From assembly GCF_009712475.1 (NCBI RefSeq), contig NZ_VCJO01000004.1, positions 271,863-335,862 on the forward strand: a DNA stretch of 64,000 nucleotides, given 5' to 3'. Below the pieces are notes generated by a model. That model saw only the letters and a list, made by a program, of their open reading frames with translations, was not told where the DNA came from and made no database searches. Of this stretch, positions 36,390 through 45,957 are shown in pieces (the first letter of the stretch is position 1; each line of letters starts with the position of its first letter). The translations under genes were made by a program, and so were the position numbers. This DNA is from Micromonospora sp. CP22. Lineage in GTDB: Bacteria > Actinomycetota > Actinomycetes > Mycobacteriales > Micromonosporaceae.

Positions 36390-37370
36390 TCAGTCCCTCC
36401 GGTCGGTCGCCTGCGGATAGAAGGTCCGCACCTGGTGCCCGGCCGAGACCGGCACCAGCGGCGGCATCTCGTGCTCACAGCGCGCGTCGCCCCGCACCGG
36501 GCAGCGGGGCCAGAACGCGCAGCCCGGCGGCAGGTCCAACGGGCTCGGCGGCGCACCGGCGATGGTGACCAGATCGGCGTCACCGGCCGCCGGGTCCGGG
36601 CGGGCGGCCAGCAACGCCCGGGTGTACGGATGCGACGGCGCGCCGAAGACGGCGTCGACCGGCCCCTGTTCGAGGATCCGGCCCGCGTACATGACCGCCA
36701 CGGTGTCGGCGATGCCGGCGACCACACCGAGGTCATGCGTGATCCAGACGACCGCCGTGCCGAGGCGGCGTTGCAGGTCGGCGACGAGCTCGACGATCTG
36801 GGCCTGGGTGGTCACGTCGAGGGCCGTGGTCGGTTCGTCGGCGATCAGCAGATCCGGCTCACAGGCCAACGCCATGGCGATCACCACCCGCTGGCGCATC
36901 CCGCCGGAGAACTGGTGCGGGTACGCGTCCACCCGCTGCCCGGCCGACGGGATGCCGACCAGGTCCAGCAGCTCGACGGCGCGGGACCGGGCGGCCCTCC
37001 GGGTCAGCCCGAGGTGTTCCTGGGCGGCCTCGACGACCTGCCGGCCGACGGTGAGCACCGGGTTGAGCGAGGTCATCGGATCCTGGAAGACGAATCCGAC
37101 GTGCCGCCCACGCAGCCGACGACGACGTTGCTCGGGCAGCCCGGTCAACTCCGTGTCGAGCAGGTGGATCCGCCCGGACACCCGGGCGGTACGGGGTGCC
37201 AGCCCGGTCGCGGCGAGCACGCTCATGCTCTTGCCGCTGCCGGACTCCCCCACCAGCGCCAGCGTCTCCCCCGGCCGCACCGCCCAGTCGACCCCGGCGA
37301 CCGCACGGGCCGGTCCCCGCCGGGTGTCGATGGTGACGGTGAGGTCCTCGACGGCCAGCACGGGTTTCAT
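36390..37370 (-). CDS. Peptide ABC transporter ATPase, DppD/OppD-like
   Basis: 326 residues. Walker [10 protein letters not shown], with Met in place of the usual Thr/Ser after the Lys-Ser pair, signature FSGGMRQRV, Walker [13 protein letters not shown], and C-terminal cysteine cluster [18 protein letters not shown] overlaps the permease stop. Pairs with the DppF-like subunit. Confidence 0.93.
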   Translation of the reverse strand: MKPVLAVEDLTVTIDTRRGPARAVAGVDWAVRPGETLALVGESGSGKSMSVLAATGLAPRTARVSGRIHLLDTELTGLPEQRRRRLRGRHVGFVFQDPMTSLNPVLTVGRQVVEAAQEHLGLTRRAARSRAVELLDLVGIPSAGQRVDAYPHQFSGGMRQRVVIAMALACEPDLLIADEPTTALDVTTQAQIVELVADLQRRLGTAVVWITHDLGVVAGIADTVAVMYAGRILEQGPVDAVFGAPSHPYTRALLAARPDPAAGDADLVTIAGAPPSPLDLPPGCAFWPRCPVRGDARCEHEMPPLVPVSAGHQVRTFYPQATDRRD

Positions 37371-38260
37371 GACGTGCTCCTCCTGGCTTCGTTGACGGTG
37401 AGCTGGCGGGGATCGAGCACGTCCCGCAGCGCGTCACCGACCAGGTTGAACGCCAGGACGGTCAGGAAGATCGCCGCGCCGGGGAAGACGCCCAGCCACC
37501 ACGCCTCGGTGACGAACCCGCGACCGTCGAACAGCATCCGACCCCAGGCGGGATCGGGTGGCTGGACGCCGAGGCCGAGGAAGGACAACGCCGCCTCGGA
37601 GAGGATCGCGAAGGCCAGGGACAGCGACGTCTGCACGATCAACGGGGCCGCGATGTTCGGCAGCACGTGTCGACGCATGATCCGCAGGTCGGACGCGCCG
37701 ACCGACACCGCGGCCCGGACGAACACCTGTTCCCGCACCGAGAGCACGCCGGCTCGGGTCACCCGGGCGAAGATCGGCGTGTAGACCACCCCGATCGCCA
37801 CCATCGCGGTGAGCAACCCCGGGCCGAGCACCGCCACGATCGCCACCGCCAGCAGCAGCACCGGGAACGCGAACAGCACGTCCATGCAGCGCATCACCAC
37901 GTTGTCGAGCCAGCCCCGGTAGTAGCCGGCGAACAACCCGAGGGTCACCCCCACCGTCAGCGCGATCCCGACGCTGACCAGGCCGACCTGCAACGACACC
38001 CGGGCGGCGACCATGACCCGGCTGAGCACGTCGCGGCCCAGCTCGTCGGTGCCGAACGGGTGCGCCCAGCTCGGTGGTTGCAGCATCCGGTCGACGTCGA
38101 CCTCGTTGATCCCCGACGGCGCCAGCCAGGCCCCGCCCACGCCCACCACGACCAGCACCACCAGGACCAAACTTCCGGTGAGCGCCAGCGGATCCCGCCG
38201 CAGCGCCGACAACGCCCGGCCCAGCTGACCGTCCCGGTTGATCATCCGTACGCCGCTCAC
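37367..38260 (-). CDS. Peptide ABC transporter permease, DppC-like
   Basis: 297 residues, six membrane segments; N-terminal OppC motif LRRDPLALTGSLVLV, the conserved HPFGTDELGRDVLSRV block and EAA loop VRAAVSVGASDLRIMRRHVLPN. GTG at 38260 is chosen because it overlaps the DppB-like stop (GTGA); an ATG five codons later is an alternative without a better binding site. Confidence 0.92.
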   Translation of the reverse strand: MSGVRMINRDGQLGRALSALRRDPLALTGSLVLVVLVVVGVGGAWLAPSGINEVDVDRMLQPPSWAHPFGTDELGRDVLSRVMVAARVSLQVGLVSVGIALTVGVTLGLFAGYYRGWLDNVVMRCMDVLFAFPVLLLAVAIVAVLGPGLLTAMVAIGVVYTPIFARVTRAGVLSVREQVFVRAAVSVGASDLRIMRRHVLPNIAAPLIVQTSLSLAFAILSEAALSFLGLGVQPPDPAWGRMLFDGRGFVTEAWWLGVFPGAAIFLTVLAFNLVGDALRDVLDPRQLTVNEARRSTS

Positions 38261-39201
38261 TTGACCGTGATCCTCGGGTCGAGGCGGGCGTAGAGGATGT
38301 CGACCACCAGGTTGACCAGCAGGAACAGCGCCGCCACCAGCAGCACCGCACCCTGGAGCACCGGGTAGTCCCGGGCCGCGACGGCGTCGTACGTCAGCCG
38401 CCCGATACCGGGCCAGGCGAACAGCACCTCGATCACGATCACCCCGCCGAGCAGACTGGCCAACTGCACCGCCACCACGGTCACCACCGGGATCAGGGCG
38501 TTGCGCAGCACGTGCCGCAACACCACCACCCGGGTCCGCAGCCCCTTCGCCTCGGCGGTACGCACGTAGTCCTCGGAGAGCACCTCCAACATCGACGAGC
38601 GCACGAAGCGGGTGAGGATCGAGGCGGTCACCAGGCCGACCGTGGCGGCGGGCAACGCCACGTGGGAGGCCCAGCGGCCCGGATCCTCGGTGAGCGCGAC
38701 GTACCCCGACGGGGGCAACCAACCGAGCACCCCGGAGAAGAGCAGGATCGCCATGATGCCCATCCAGAAGTCCGGCACCGAGACACCGAACTGGCTGAAC
38801 ACCCGCGCCGCGTGGTCGACCAGCGAACCGCTGCGGATGGCCGAGACGATCCCCAGCGGAAAGGCGATCACGACCGCGAACAGCACCGCGGTGACCGCCA
38901 GCGACAGTGTCGCCGGCAGCCGCTCCAGCACGATCGCGGTGACCGGGCGTCCGCTACGGAAGCTGACCCCGAGGTCGCCGGTCAACGCCCGTCGCAGGTA
39001 GTCGAAGTACTGCACCACCAACGGCTGGTCGAGCCCCGCACGGGCGCGCAGCGCCTCGTACGTCTGCGGGTCGAAGCGGGTGCCGAGGGCGACCCGTACA
39101 GGGTCGCCCGGCACCAACTGGAGCAGCAGGAACACCACGAGCGTCACGCCGAGTAGCACGACTGCCGACTGCAACAGCCGACGGATTACGAAACGGGCCA
39201 T
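38257..39201 (-). CDS. Peptide ABC transporter permease, DppB-like
   Basis: 314 residues starting MARFVIRRLLQSAVVLLGV, the classical OppB/DppB opening, followed by LVPGDPVRVALG. Six membrane segments and the EAA loop DYVRTAEAKGLRTRVVVLRH. Lies 20 bases after the binding-protein gene. Confidence 0.93.
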   Translation of the reverse strand: MARFVIRRLLQSAVVLLGVTLVVFLLLQLVPGDPVRVALGTRFDPQTYEALRARAGLDQPLVVQYFDYLRRALTGDLGVSFRSGRPVTAIVLERLPATLSLAVTAVLFAVVIAFPLGIVSAIRSGSLVDHAARVFSQFGVSVPDFWMGIMAILLFSGVLGWLPPSGYVALTEDPGRWASHVALPAATVGLVTASILTRFVRSSMLEVLSEDYVRTAEAKGLRTRVVVLRHVLRNALIPVVTVVAVQLASLLGGVIVIEVLFAWPGIGRLTYDAVAARDYPVLQGAVLLVAALFLLVNLVVDILYARLDPRITVK

Positions 39202-39221
39202 CTGAGAGGTCCCCCGCCAGG

Positions 39222-40757
39222 TCACCGTGCGAGTGCGACCTCGCGGAAGCGGATGGCTCTGTCCGTGCGTACCTCGTAGCCGGTGACCTGCTTCGACCAG
39301 CCCTGGGCGACGTCGGGGTTGTAGAGGTAGATGTAGCTGGCGTCGTCCACGATCTGCTTGGCCACCTGCTCGTACCGCTGCTTGCGGGCGGCCTGGTCGG
39401 TCTCCGTCCGGGCCTGGTCGAGCAGGCGGTCCACGGTCGAGTTGGCGTACTTGTGGAAGTTGAACGAGCCGTCGCTGTGGTGCTGCGCGTAGTAGAACTC
39501 GTCCGGGTCGATGTTGCCCAGCCAGCCGAGCATGAACGAGTCGAACGAGCCCGCGCCCTGCTCGTCGAGCCACTGCGCGAAGTCCAGCGTACGGATCTTG
39601 ACGGTGATCCCGACGGCTTCCAGCTGCGCGGCGATGACCTGGGCGGCGGTGACCGTCTCCGGGTACTCGCTGGTGACCATCAGGTCCATGGTCAGCCCGC
39701 TGACGCCGGCCTGGTCGAGCAGCTGCCGGGCCTGGTTGACGTCGTGCGAGTACGGCGCGTACTCGTAGTAGAAGGCGCTGTTGCGCGGAATGGCCGTCTG
39801 GTTGACCGTCGCCAGCCCGAACTTCGCGGCCTTGGTGATCGCCTCGCGGTCCAGCGCGAAGGCGATCGCCCGGCGGACGTTGACATCGTCGTACGGCTTA
39901 CGCGCCTGGTTCAGCGAGAGGTACCAGTAGTCGGTCGACGGTACCGACCGCACCGTCGGGTCGTCCCCGTCGAGTAGCCCGGGCACCTGCTGCGGTGGCA
40001 GGTTGTCGGTCCAGTGCACCTCACCGCCGCGCAGGTTCTGCAGGGCGACGGTGGGGTCGCTGACGAAGGTGAACCGGACGCCGTCCAGTTTGGGCTTCTC
40101 GCCCCAGTAGTTGTCATTGCGGACCAGCCGGATGCTGTCGCCGGAGCTGTAGTTCTCCACGACGAACGGGCCGCTGCCCACCGGCTTGGTCGTGATCTCG
40201 CCGGACTCCACATTGGACTTCTGCACGATCGCCACGCCCTTGAAGCCACCCAGGTTGGCCAGCAGGTTCGGCGTCGGCGCGTTGAGCGTCACCACGACGG
40301 TCTTCGGGTCGGCGGCCTCGATCGACTTCACCGTGCCGAACTTGTACGCGTTGTTCAGCTTCTCGTCGATGATCCGGTTGTACGAGTAGACGACGTCCTC
40401 GGCGGTCAGCGGCGAACCGTCGGAGAACGTGACGCCCTCGCGGAGGGTGAACGTCCAGGTCAGCTGGTCGTCGCTGGTGGTCCACTCGGTGGCCAGGGCA
40501 GGCTTCATCTCCAGGTTCTCGTCCGGCTCGACGAGGGTGTCGAAGACGTTCTCCAGCACCTGGAAGCTGTAGTAGGCGGAGGTCTTGTGTGGATCGAGCT
40601 GATCCGGCTCGCCGCCGATCGCGGCGTTGAGCACACCCCCGGCACCTGCCCCGTCGTTGCCGTCGACGTCGACGCCCTCGCCGCCACTGCATCCCGCCAC
40701 GGCGGCGAGCATCAGGGCGATCGTCGCGCCGGCCAACCTGAATCTGGTCCTGGACAT
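39222..40757 (-). CDS. Peptide ABC transporter binding lipoprotein (SBP family 5)
   Basis: 511 residues. Lipobox AVAGC (Cys23) and Gly/Asp linker; mature start LNAAIGGEPDQLDPHKTSAY and the block LREGVTFSDGSPLTAEDVVYSYNRI are family-5 signatures for peptides, nickel, glutathione or opines. ATG at 40757 has GGGGAGG in front; an upstream in-frame start would place 29 extra residues before the signal peptide. Because its promoter shares the GGCAAATTACC element with the sulfate operon, a sulfur-containing peptide such as glutathione is a reasonable guess for its ligand (inference). Confidence 0.92.
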   Translation of the reverse strand: MSRTRFRLAGATIALMLAAVAGCSGGEGVDVDGNDGAGAGGVLNAAIGGEPDQLDPHKTSAYYSFQVLENVFDTLVEPDENLEMKPALATEWTTSDDQLTWTFTLREGVTFSDGSPLTAEDVVYSYNRIIDEKLNNAYKFGTVKSIEAADPKTVVVTLNAPTPNLLANLGGFKGVAIVQKSNVESGEITTKPVGSGPFVVENYSSGDSIRLVRNDNYWGEKPKLDGVRFTFVSDPTVALQNLRGGEVHWTDNLPPQQVPGLLDGDDPTVRSVPSTDYWYLSLNQARKPYDDVNVRRAIAFALDREAITKAAKFGLATVNQTAIPRNSAFYYEYAPYSHDVNQARQLLDQAGVSGLTMDLMVTSEYPETVTAAQVIAAQLEAVGITVKIRTLDFAQWLDEQGAGSFDSFMLGWLGNIDPDEFYYAQHHSDGSFNFHKYANSTVDRLLDQARTETDQAARKQRYEQVAKQIVDDASYIYLYNPDVAQGWSKQVTGYEVRTDRAIRFREVALAR

Positions 40758-40800
40758 GGTCCTCCCCTGGATTCCTTCTCCGGCGGTCGAAGAGCTTGCG

Positions 40801-40850
40801 AGTCTGGCTCCCTGGTCAGCCGATGTCAACACAAAACGTGGCAAATTACC
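40801..40850 (-). promoter_or_regulatory. Peptide transporter promoter with GGCAAATTACC element
   Basis: Minus-strand -35 TTGACA (40824-40829), 17-base spacer, weak -10 CAGACT (40801-40806). GGCAAATTACC (40840-40850) lies just upstream of the -35, whereas at the sulfate promoter it covers the -35. Bases 40851-41028 show nothing recognisable. Confidence 0.55.
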
Positions 40851-41028
40851 CTACTGGCGGTCCACCCGTTCGCCCACGCTAACCCGTGATCCCGCTGGTC
40901 GACAGGGCTCGGACCGGTGACCATCCCCGATCGCCGTCAAGCTGTGACCCGGCCCGGCCCGGCGCGGCAGCCCAAGGGCCGATCGGCGGCTCGGGCCACC
41001 GGGTACTGATACTGACCACAGATCTCCG

Positions 41029-41661
41029 CTACGGACAGTTGTTGCTGGTCCGGCGGACCGTGTACTCGGCGTCATCGACGGTGATGCCCGACGGGACGCC
41101 GTCGAAGAAGGTCTCCACCTTCTGCCAGCCCCGGCGCTGCTCGTAGTGCAGGTGCGGCGCGCCGGAGTTGCCGGTGCTGCCGATCCGCCCGATCTGCTGG
41201 CCCTGGACGACCCGCTCGCCGGCTTCCACCATCGGCGGCTCCAGCAGGTGCAGGTACTGCGTCTCCCACCGACCGCCGTGGTCGATCTTCACCCAGTAGC
41301 CACCACCACGGCCCCGGGGTCCGTCCGGGTTCTCCGGGGTACGCCCACCCAGCGACCCGTTGATCCCGGCCACCGTGACGGTGCCCTCGTACGACGCCAG
41401 CACCGGCTGCCCCCACGGGTCACCGGAGAGCGGGAAGAAGTCCACGTCGTAGTCACCGTGCCCGGGATAGGTGCCGAGCTGCCACGTCTCCCCGCAGCCG
41501 ACCGGCATCTGGAACAGCGGGCGGGGCCCCGCCGGCCGCAGCACGATCACCGCTGCCACGACCAGCGCGACCACGATTCCGAGGGTGAACAGGAGCCCGG
41601 GCCTGGTCCGGCGGGCTCGGCGACGGGAACGAGGTTGGCCGGTCGTCACGGTCCAGAGCAT
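41029..41661 (-). CDS. M23 peptidase-like membrane-anchored protein
   Basis: 210 residues: a basic cytoplasmic tail (RSRRRARRTRP), one membrane anchor (LLFTLGIVVALVVAAVIVL) and an extracellular LytM/M23 domain. Zinc ligands are visible as HGDYD (HxxxD) and HLHYE (HxH), and a LASYEGTVTVAG strand precedes them in the usual order. It probably cuts peptidoglycan cross-links or acts as an activator of other hydrolases. The start is uncertain: ATG at 41661 lacks a well-spaced binding site, and a TTG at 41676 lies immediately after a GGAGG. Confidence 0.85.
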   Translation of the reverse strand: MLWTVTTGQPRSRRRARRTRPGLLFTLGIVVALVVAAVIVLRPAGPRPLFQMPVGCGETWQLGTYPGHGDYDVDFFPLSGDPWGQPVLASYEGTVTVAGINGSLGGRTPENPDGPRGRGGGYWVKIDHGGRWETQYLHLLEPPMVEAGERVVQGQQIGRIGSTGNSGAPHLHYEQRRGWQKVETFFDGVPSGITVDDAEYTVRRTSNNCP

Positions 41662-41692
41662 GACAGAGATCGGCAACCTCCGTCGGCCGCTG

Positions 41693-42157
41693 TCAGGCCG
41701 GCACCGCCGGCACGACCGGACCGCCCGACGCCGTCACCGGCACCGGGATCACCACCACCGGGCAGGTCGCCTTGCGTACGCACTCCTCACTGACCGAGCC
41801 GAGCACGGTGTGCCGCAGCCGGCCGTGCCCGTGGCTGCCCAGCACCAGCAGGTCGGCGCCACGGGCGGCGGCGGTGAGCACATCGGCCGGCCGCCCCTCG
41901 ACGACCTCGACCGAGACCGGTACCGTCGCCGTACCTCCGGTGACCTCGCCGATCTCCCGGGCCAGCAGGTCCGTGGCCCGTTCCTCCTCCTCGAACGGGT
42001 TCGGCGCGACCATGGCCCCACCGTCCAGGCCGTCCCACCGCCAGGCGATCACCGCCTGCACGGTGCCGTTGCGCTCGGCCGCCTCACCGACCGCCCAGCG
42101 CAGGGCACGTCGCCCACCGTCCGAACCGTCGACACCGACGACAATCAGGTACGACAT
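41693..42157 (-). CDS. Universal stress protein (UspA family)
   Basis: 154 residues, single Usp domain: VVGVDGSDGGRRALRWA at the start and the ATP-binding stretch GSHGHGRLRHTVLGSVSE (G-x2-G-x9-GS) near residue 110. Likely ATP-binding, cytoplasmic. GAGGACG precedes the ATG. Divergent from the FAH gene with a 246-base gap. Confidence 0.93.
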   Translation of the reverse strand: MSYLIVVGVDGSDGGRRALRWAVGEAAERNGTVQAVIAWRWDGLDGGAMVAPNPFEEEERATDLLAREIGEVTGGTATVPVSVEVVEGRPADVLTAAARGADLLVLGSHGHGRLRHTVLGSVSEECVRKATCPVVVIPVPVTASGGPVVPAVPA

Positions 42158-42327
42158 CGTCCTCACTCCTCTCCGTCCTGCTTCCAGTGCAGCGTGCGGA
42201 CGTGGCGCGGACCAGCGGCCGGAGTCCCCCGCGGACAGGTCGGACGGCCCTGCGCCGGGCGGGACCTGCGACCCGGTCGGGCCACCCGACCACGCCGACC
42301 GAGGAGAGCCGCCGTCCACCATGGGCC

Positions 42328-42367
42328 TTGTGAGGCGTCACGATCACCTGATAGACATCACACGTCT
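42328..42367 (+). promoter_or_regulatory. FAH/SDR promoter with fucose-type element
   Basis: -35 TTGTGA (42328-42333), 18-base spacer, -10 TAGACA (42352-42357). GACATCACACGTCT (42354-42367) overlaps the -10 and matches 13 of 14 bases of the element in the fucose-type transporter promoter (22166-22179). Confidence 0.65.
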
Positions 42368-42403
42368 TGCGACTCGTTCGCGTCGCGGTATCTGGGGGTG
42401 ACG

Positions 42404-43248
42404 GTGAAGCTGCTGCGAGTAGGCCCGCCGGGGCGGGAGACGCCCGCACTGCTCGACGAGACCGGCCGACTCCGGGACCTCAGCGGCGTGATCGACGACG
42501 TCGACCCCGCCTTCCTGGCCACCGACGGGCTGGCCCGCCTGGCCGGCATCACCGCGCACGAACTCCCGCCGATCGACGGCACCGGGCTGCGGATCGGCCC
42601 CCCGCTGCACCCCGGGAAGATCGTCTGCATCGGGTTGAACTACCGCGACCACGCCGCCGAGACCGGGGCGGCGCTGCCCACCGAGCCGGTGGTCTTCCTC
42701 AAGGCGGCCGACACGGTGGTCGGTCCCGGCGACCCGGTGCTGGTGCCCCGCGGCAGCACCAGGACGGACTGGGAGGTCGAACTCGCCGTCGTCATCGGCC
42801 GCAAGGCGCGCTACCTGCCGTCGGCCGAGGCGGCGATGGACTGCGTCGCCGGGTACGCCGTCTCCCACGACGTCTCCGAGCGGGAGTTCCAACTCGACCG
42901 GGGCGGCCAGTGGGACAAGGGCAAGTCCTGCGAGACGTTCAACCCGCTCGGTCCGTGGCTGGTCACCGCCGACGAGGTCCCCGACCCACAGGATCTGCGG
43001 CTGCGGCTCTGGGTAAACGGGGTGCTGCGGCAGGACGGCACCACCAAGGACATGGTCTTCCCGGTGGCCGAGATCGTCCGCTACCTGAGCCAGTTCATGG
43101 TGCTCTACCCCGGTGACGTGATCAACACCGGCACCCCGGCCGGTGTCGCGCTCGGGCAGCCGGAACCCAAGCCGTACCTGGTCGCCGGTGACGTGGTCGA
43201 GTTGGAGATCGACGGCCTGGGTCGGCAACGTCAGACGCTGGCACCGGC

Positions 43249-43252
<4 letters not shown>
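42404..43252 (+). CDS. FAH-family hydrolase, probable 2,4-diketo-3-deoxy-L-fuconate hydrolase
   Basis: 282 residues of the fumarylacetoacetate hydrolase family. Core signatures: IVCIGLNYRDHAAETG, the metal-binding Glu in TDWEVELAVVIG, Asp in SHDVSEREFQ, and GDVINTGTPAGVA. In the non-phosphorylating fucose pathway this family splits 2,4-diketo-3-deoxy-L-fuconate to pyruvate and L-lactate. That role is inferred from its operon partner SDR and the shared promoter element with the fucD operon; other FAH hydratases and lyases are alike in sequence. GTG at 42404 has GGGGG seven bases upstream; another GTG two codons earlier is possible. Confidence 0.85.
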
Positions 43253-44013
<761 letters not shown>

Positions 44014-44146
44014 CGGGAAAGGGCACCCCGCTGCCGCCACAGGTGCAGCAGGTGCCTCCGTGCCATTGCTCAGCCTGCCTGTCCCGACCGCCGGACCCCA
44101 CCTTGCGCACCGACCGACGCACCGGGACAGCCGAGCCCTCGCCGAG

Positions 44147-44201
44147 ACGAGATCTTGGGCGGTTCCCGTTAGCTGCCAACGGAAACCGCCCAAGATCTCG
44201 T
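44147..44201. repeat. 24-base inverted repeat, hairpin or bidirectional terminator
   Basis: Arms 44147-44170 and 44178-44201 pair in 23 of 24 positions around a seven-base loop. It contains GAGATCTTGGGCGG in both arms, is less GC-rich than other hairpins here, and separates the SDR gene from the convergent GntR gene. Could be a terminator or a small repetitive element. Confidence 0.7.
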
Positions 44202-44234
44202 GCCAACCTCTTACGAGCGGGCGGCAGCTGGGCG

Positions 44235-44471
44235 TTACTCGGATTCGTGCTCCGGCTCGGCCACGTACACGCCCTTCCCGGGATGCCCTTCGACCACCTT
44301 TCTGTCTTTGAGCAACGACATGACCCGGTGGATCGTGGAGATGTGCACGCCGTACTGCTCGGCGAGTTGACGCGTGGACGGTAGCTTCTCTCCCGGCGCG
44401 AGCTCGCCAGCCTTGATCTTGCTCGTGATCTCGTTCGCTATGCGCCGGTAGTCGACCTTCTCAGTCGGCAT
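44235..44471 (-). CDS. Small GntR-family regulator (DNA-binding domain only)
   Basis: 78 residues, essentially just a winged helix: YRRIANEITSKIKAGELAPG, recognition helix LAEQYGVHISTIHRVMSLL and wing VVEGHPGKGVYVAE. No effector domain, like KorSA-type regulators of actinomycete mobile elements and of many chromosomal pairs. GGAG about eight bases before the ATG. Divergent from the TPR-like gene; three ACCTGTT repeats between them are likely operators. Confidence 0.88.
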   Translation of the reverse strand: MPTEKVDYRRIANEITSKIKAGELAPGEKLPSTRQLAEQYGVHISTIHRVMSLLKDRKVVEGHPGKGVYVAEPEHESE

Positions 44472-44525
44472 ATGTCGATCTCCGTCGGTTCCCTGGCTTC
44501 GGCACGCCAATCTGATCACGAGAGA

Positions 44526-44592
44526 ACCTGTTCCAGCAAGTTTCATGATCTAGCTACACGACTTGACCTGTTCCAACCTGTTGGAGTAGGTT
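44526..44592 (+). promoter_or_regulatory. Divergent promoter with three ACCTGTT repeats
   Basis: ACCTGTTCCA occurs at 44526-44535 and 44566-44575, and ACCTGTTGGA at 44576-44585; the last two form the palindrome TCCAACCTGTTGGA. They overlap a plus-strand promoter, -35 TTGACC (44563-44568), 18 bases, -10 TAGGTT (44587-44592). The predicted leader to the start codon at 44783 is about 185 bases and can fold, with CCCACC/GGTGGG arms. Confidence 0.65.
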
Positions 44593-44782
44593 GCCGTCTG
44601 GGTCGGTTCCCTGGTTTCGGCAAACTCCGCGGTTCCGGCCCGCACACCCACCTTGGAGGCGCTCCTCCTACACCCCAGGGTGGGCACCTACTCGACGTCG
44701 GGCGGAGGGTGCCACATGGCCGGTCCCCTGGAATTGCGGTCAGATGCTCGCGGGTCGTTCGCGCGTTATCGGTCGGCACACC

Positions 44783-45700
44783 ATGGATAGTCAGCACGCG
44801 GTTGAAACGGATCGTGGCGGGCAACGCGACGTGCCGGACGTGGCCCGGCTGGCGCGCGACGTCGCGCATGCCTGGACCAGTTTCCAGCATGCGCGGTACC
44901 CGACGCTGATCGGCCTGCTGCCGGGGTTGCTGGCCGGGGCTCAGCGTTGTCACGCCCACGATCCGGAGGCGGGCCGGGTGTCGCTGGTCGAGGCGTATCG
45001 GGTGACCGCGTCCCTGCTGGTGAAGCTCGGCGAGACGGAGTTGGCCTGGCTCGCCGCTGACCGGGCGATGGCCGTCGCCATCGGTAATCCGATGGCGGTG
45101 GCCGCCGCCACGGTGCAGCTCGGCCAGGTGTTGCGCGCCGCCGGTCGGACGCGGGAGGCGGGCACGGCGACGATGGCGGCGGCGTACCGAATCGGCCAGG
45201 CCGACCTCGACGTGGCGCGTATATCCCTGTGCGGGACGCTGCTGGTGCACGCGGCGGCCCGGCATGGCGACGAGCGGGTCGCCGCCGCGCGGGTCGACGA
45301 GGCCGCCGACCTGGCCACCGAGGTCGGCGACGGCAACGACCACCACCGCACCAGCTTCGGTCCGACCGCCGTGGCGCTCGCCCGGGTCATGGTCGCCATC
45401 GAGTTGGGTACGACGGACGAGGCGATCGCCCAACACGAGAAGGCTGTCGGGCGGGACGGCTGGCGCTGGCTGCCACCCGAACATCGTGCCGCCCACCTGA
45501 TCGACGCCGGTCATGCGTACCTTCAGGTCGCCGACCCGGTCAACGCGGCCCGGGTGCTGCTGGAGGCCGACCGGACCGCGCCCGCCGAGGTACGCCACAG
45601 GCCCGCCGCCCGCAACGTGCTCACTCGCACGGTCCGCCATCCTGATGCGCCACCCACGATCGTCGCGTTGGCCGCCACTCTCGGGCTGGACGGCACATGA
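44783..45700 (+). CDS. Helical repeat (TPR-like) protein, no DNA-binding domain seen
   Basis: 305 residues, rich in Ala and almost wholly helical, with repeated pairs of amphipathic helices (for example VSLVEAYRVTASLLVKLGE, TELAWLAADRAMAVAI, AGTATMAAAYRIGQADLDVA). It resembles the C-terminal TPR-like half of actinobacterial XRE-family regulators but no helix-turn-helix can be found upstream in any frame, so it is either a free-standing TPR protein or a regulator that lost its head. The ATG lacks a good binding site. Followed by a coupled 64-residue gene; opposite the small GntR gene. Confidence 0.7.
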   Translation: MDSQHAVETDRGGQRDVPDVARLARDVAHAWTSFQHARYPTLIGLLPGLLAGAQRCHAHDPEAGRVSLVEAYRVTASLLVKLGETELAWLAADRAMAVAIGNPMAVAAATVQLGQVLRAAGRTREAGTATMAAAYRIGQADLDVARISLCGTLLVHAAARHGDERVAAARVDEAADLATEVGDGNDHHRTSFGPTAVALARVMVAIELGTTDEAIAQHEKAVGRDGWRWLPPEHRAAHLIDAGHAYLQVADPVNAARVLLEADRTAPAEVRHRPAARNVLTRTVRHPDAPPTIVALAATLGLDGT

Positions 45701-45891
45701 CCGCGCCGTTGCTCACCCTGGCGCAGATCCTCAACCGACTCACCCTGACTGCCCGGTGGACCCTCCGTGACCACCAGCCCCGCCCCGACGGCCGCTGCCC
45801 GCTCTGCCAGGTCCCCGACTGTGCCGTGGCCAGCGCCGCCCGCGACCTGCTCACCGCCCTCAAACAGACCCGCTGGATTGGGGAGCGCTGA
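45697..45891 (+). CDS. Small protein with Cys-rich motif, function unknown
   Basis: 64 residues beginning at an ATG that overlaps the preceding stop (ATGA), so translation is coupled. It contains CPLCQVPDC, a CxxC plus Cys arrangement that could bind zinc, and a short helix before and after. No family recognised. Confidence 0.6.
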   Translation: MTAPLLTLAQILNRLTLTARWTLRDHQPRPDGRCPLCQVPDCAVASAARDLLTALKQTRWIGER

Positions 45892-45904
45892 CATCGCGGT
45901 GGAC

Positions 45905-45933
45905 GACACGCCAGGCACCGGGCCGGGCGTGTC
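45905..45933. terminator. Candidate bidirectional terminator
   Basis: Eight-base perfect stem (45905-45912 with 45926-45933) and 13-base loop in the 66-base gap between convergent genes. Confidence 0.5.
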
Positions 45934-45957
45934 TCCGGCAGAAACGTGGCGGACCGG

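Noticed and set aside
44235..45891. Remnant of an integrated conjugative element (KorSA-like GntR)
   Set aside because: No integrase, replication or transfer gene, no att repeat and no tRNA nearby; such small GntR genes are also common on chromosomes.
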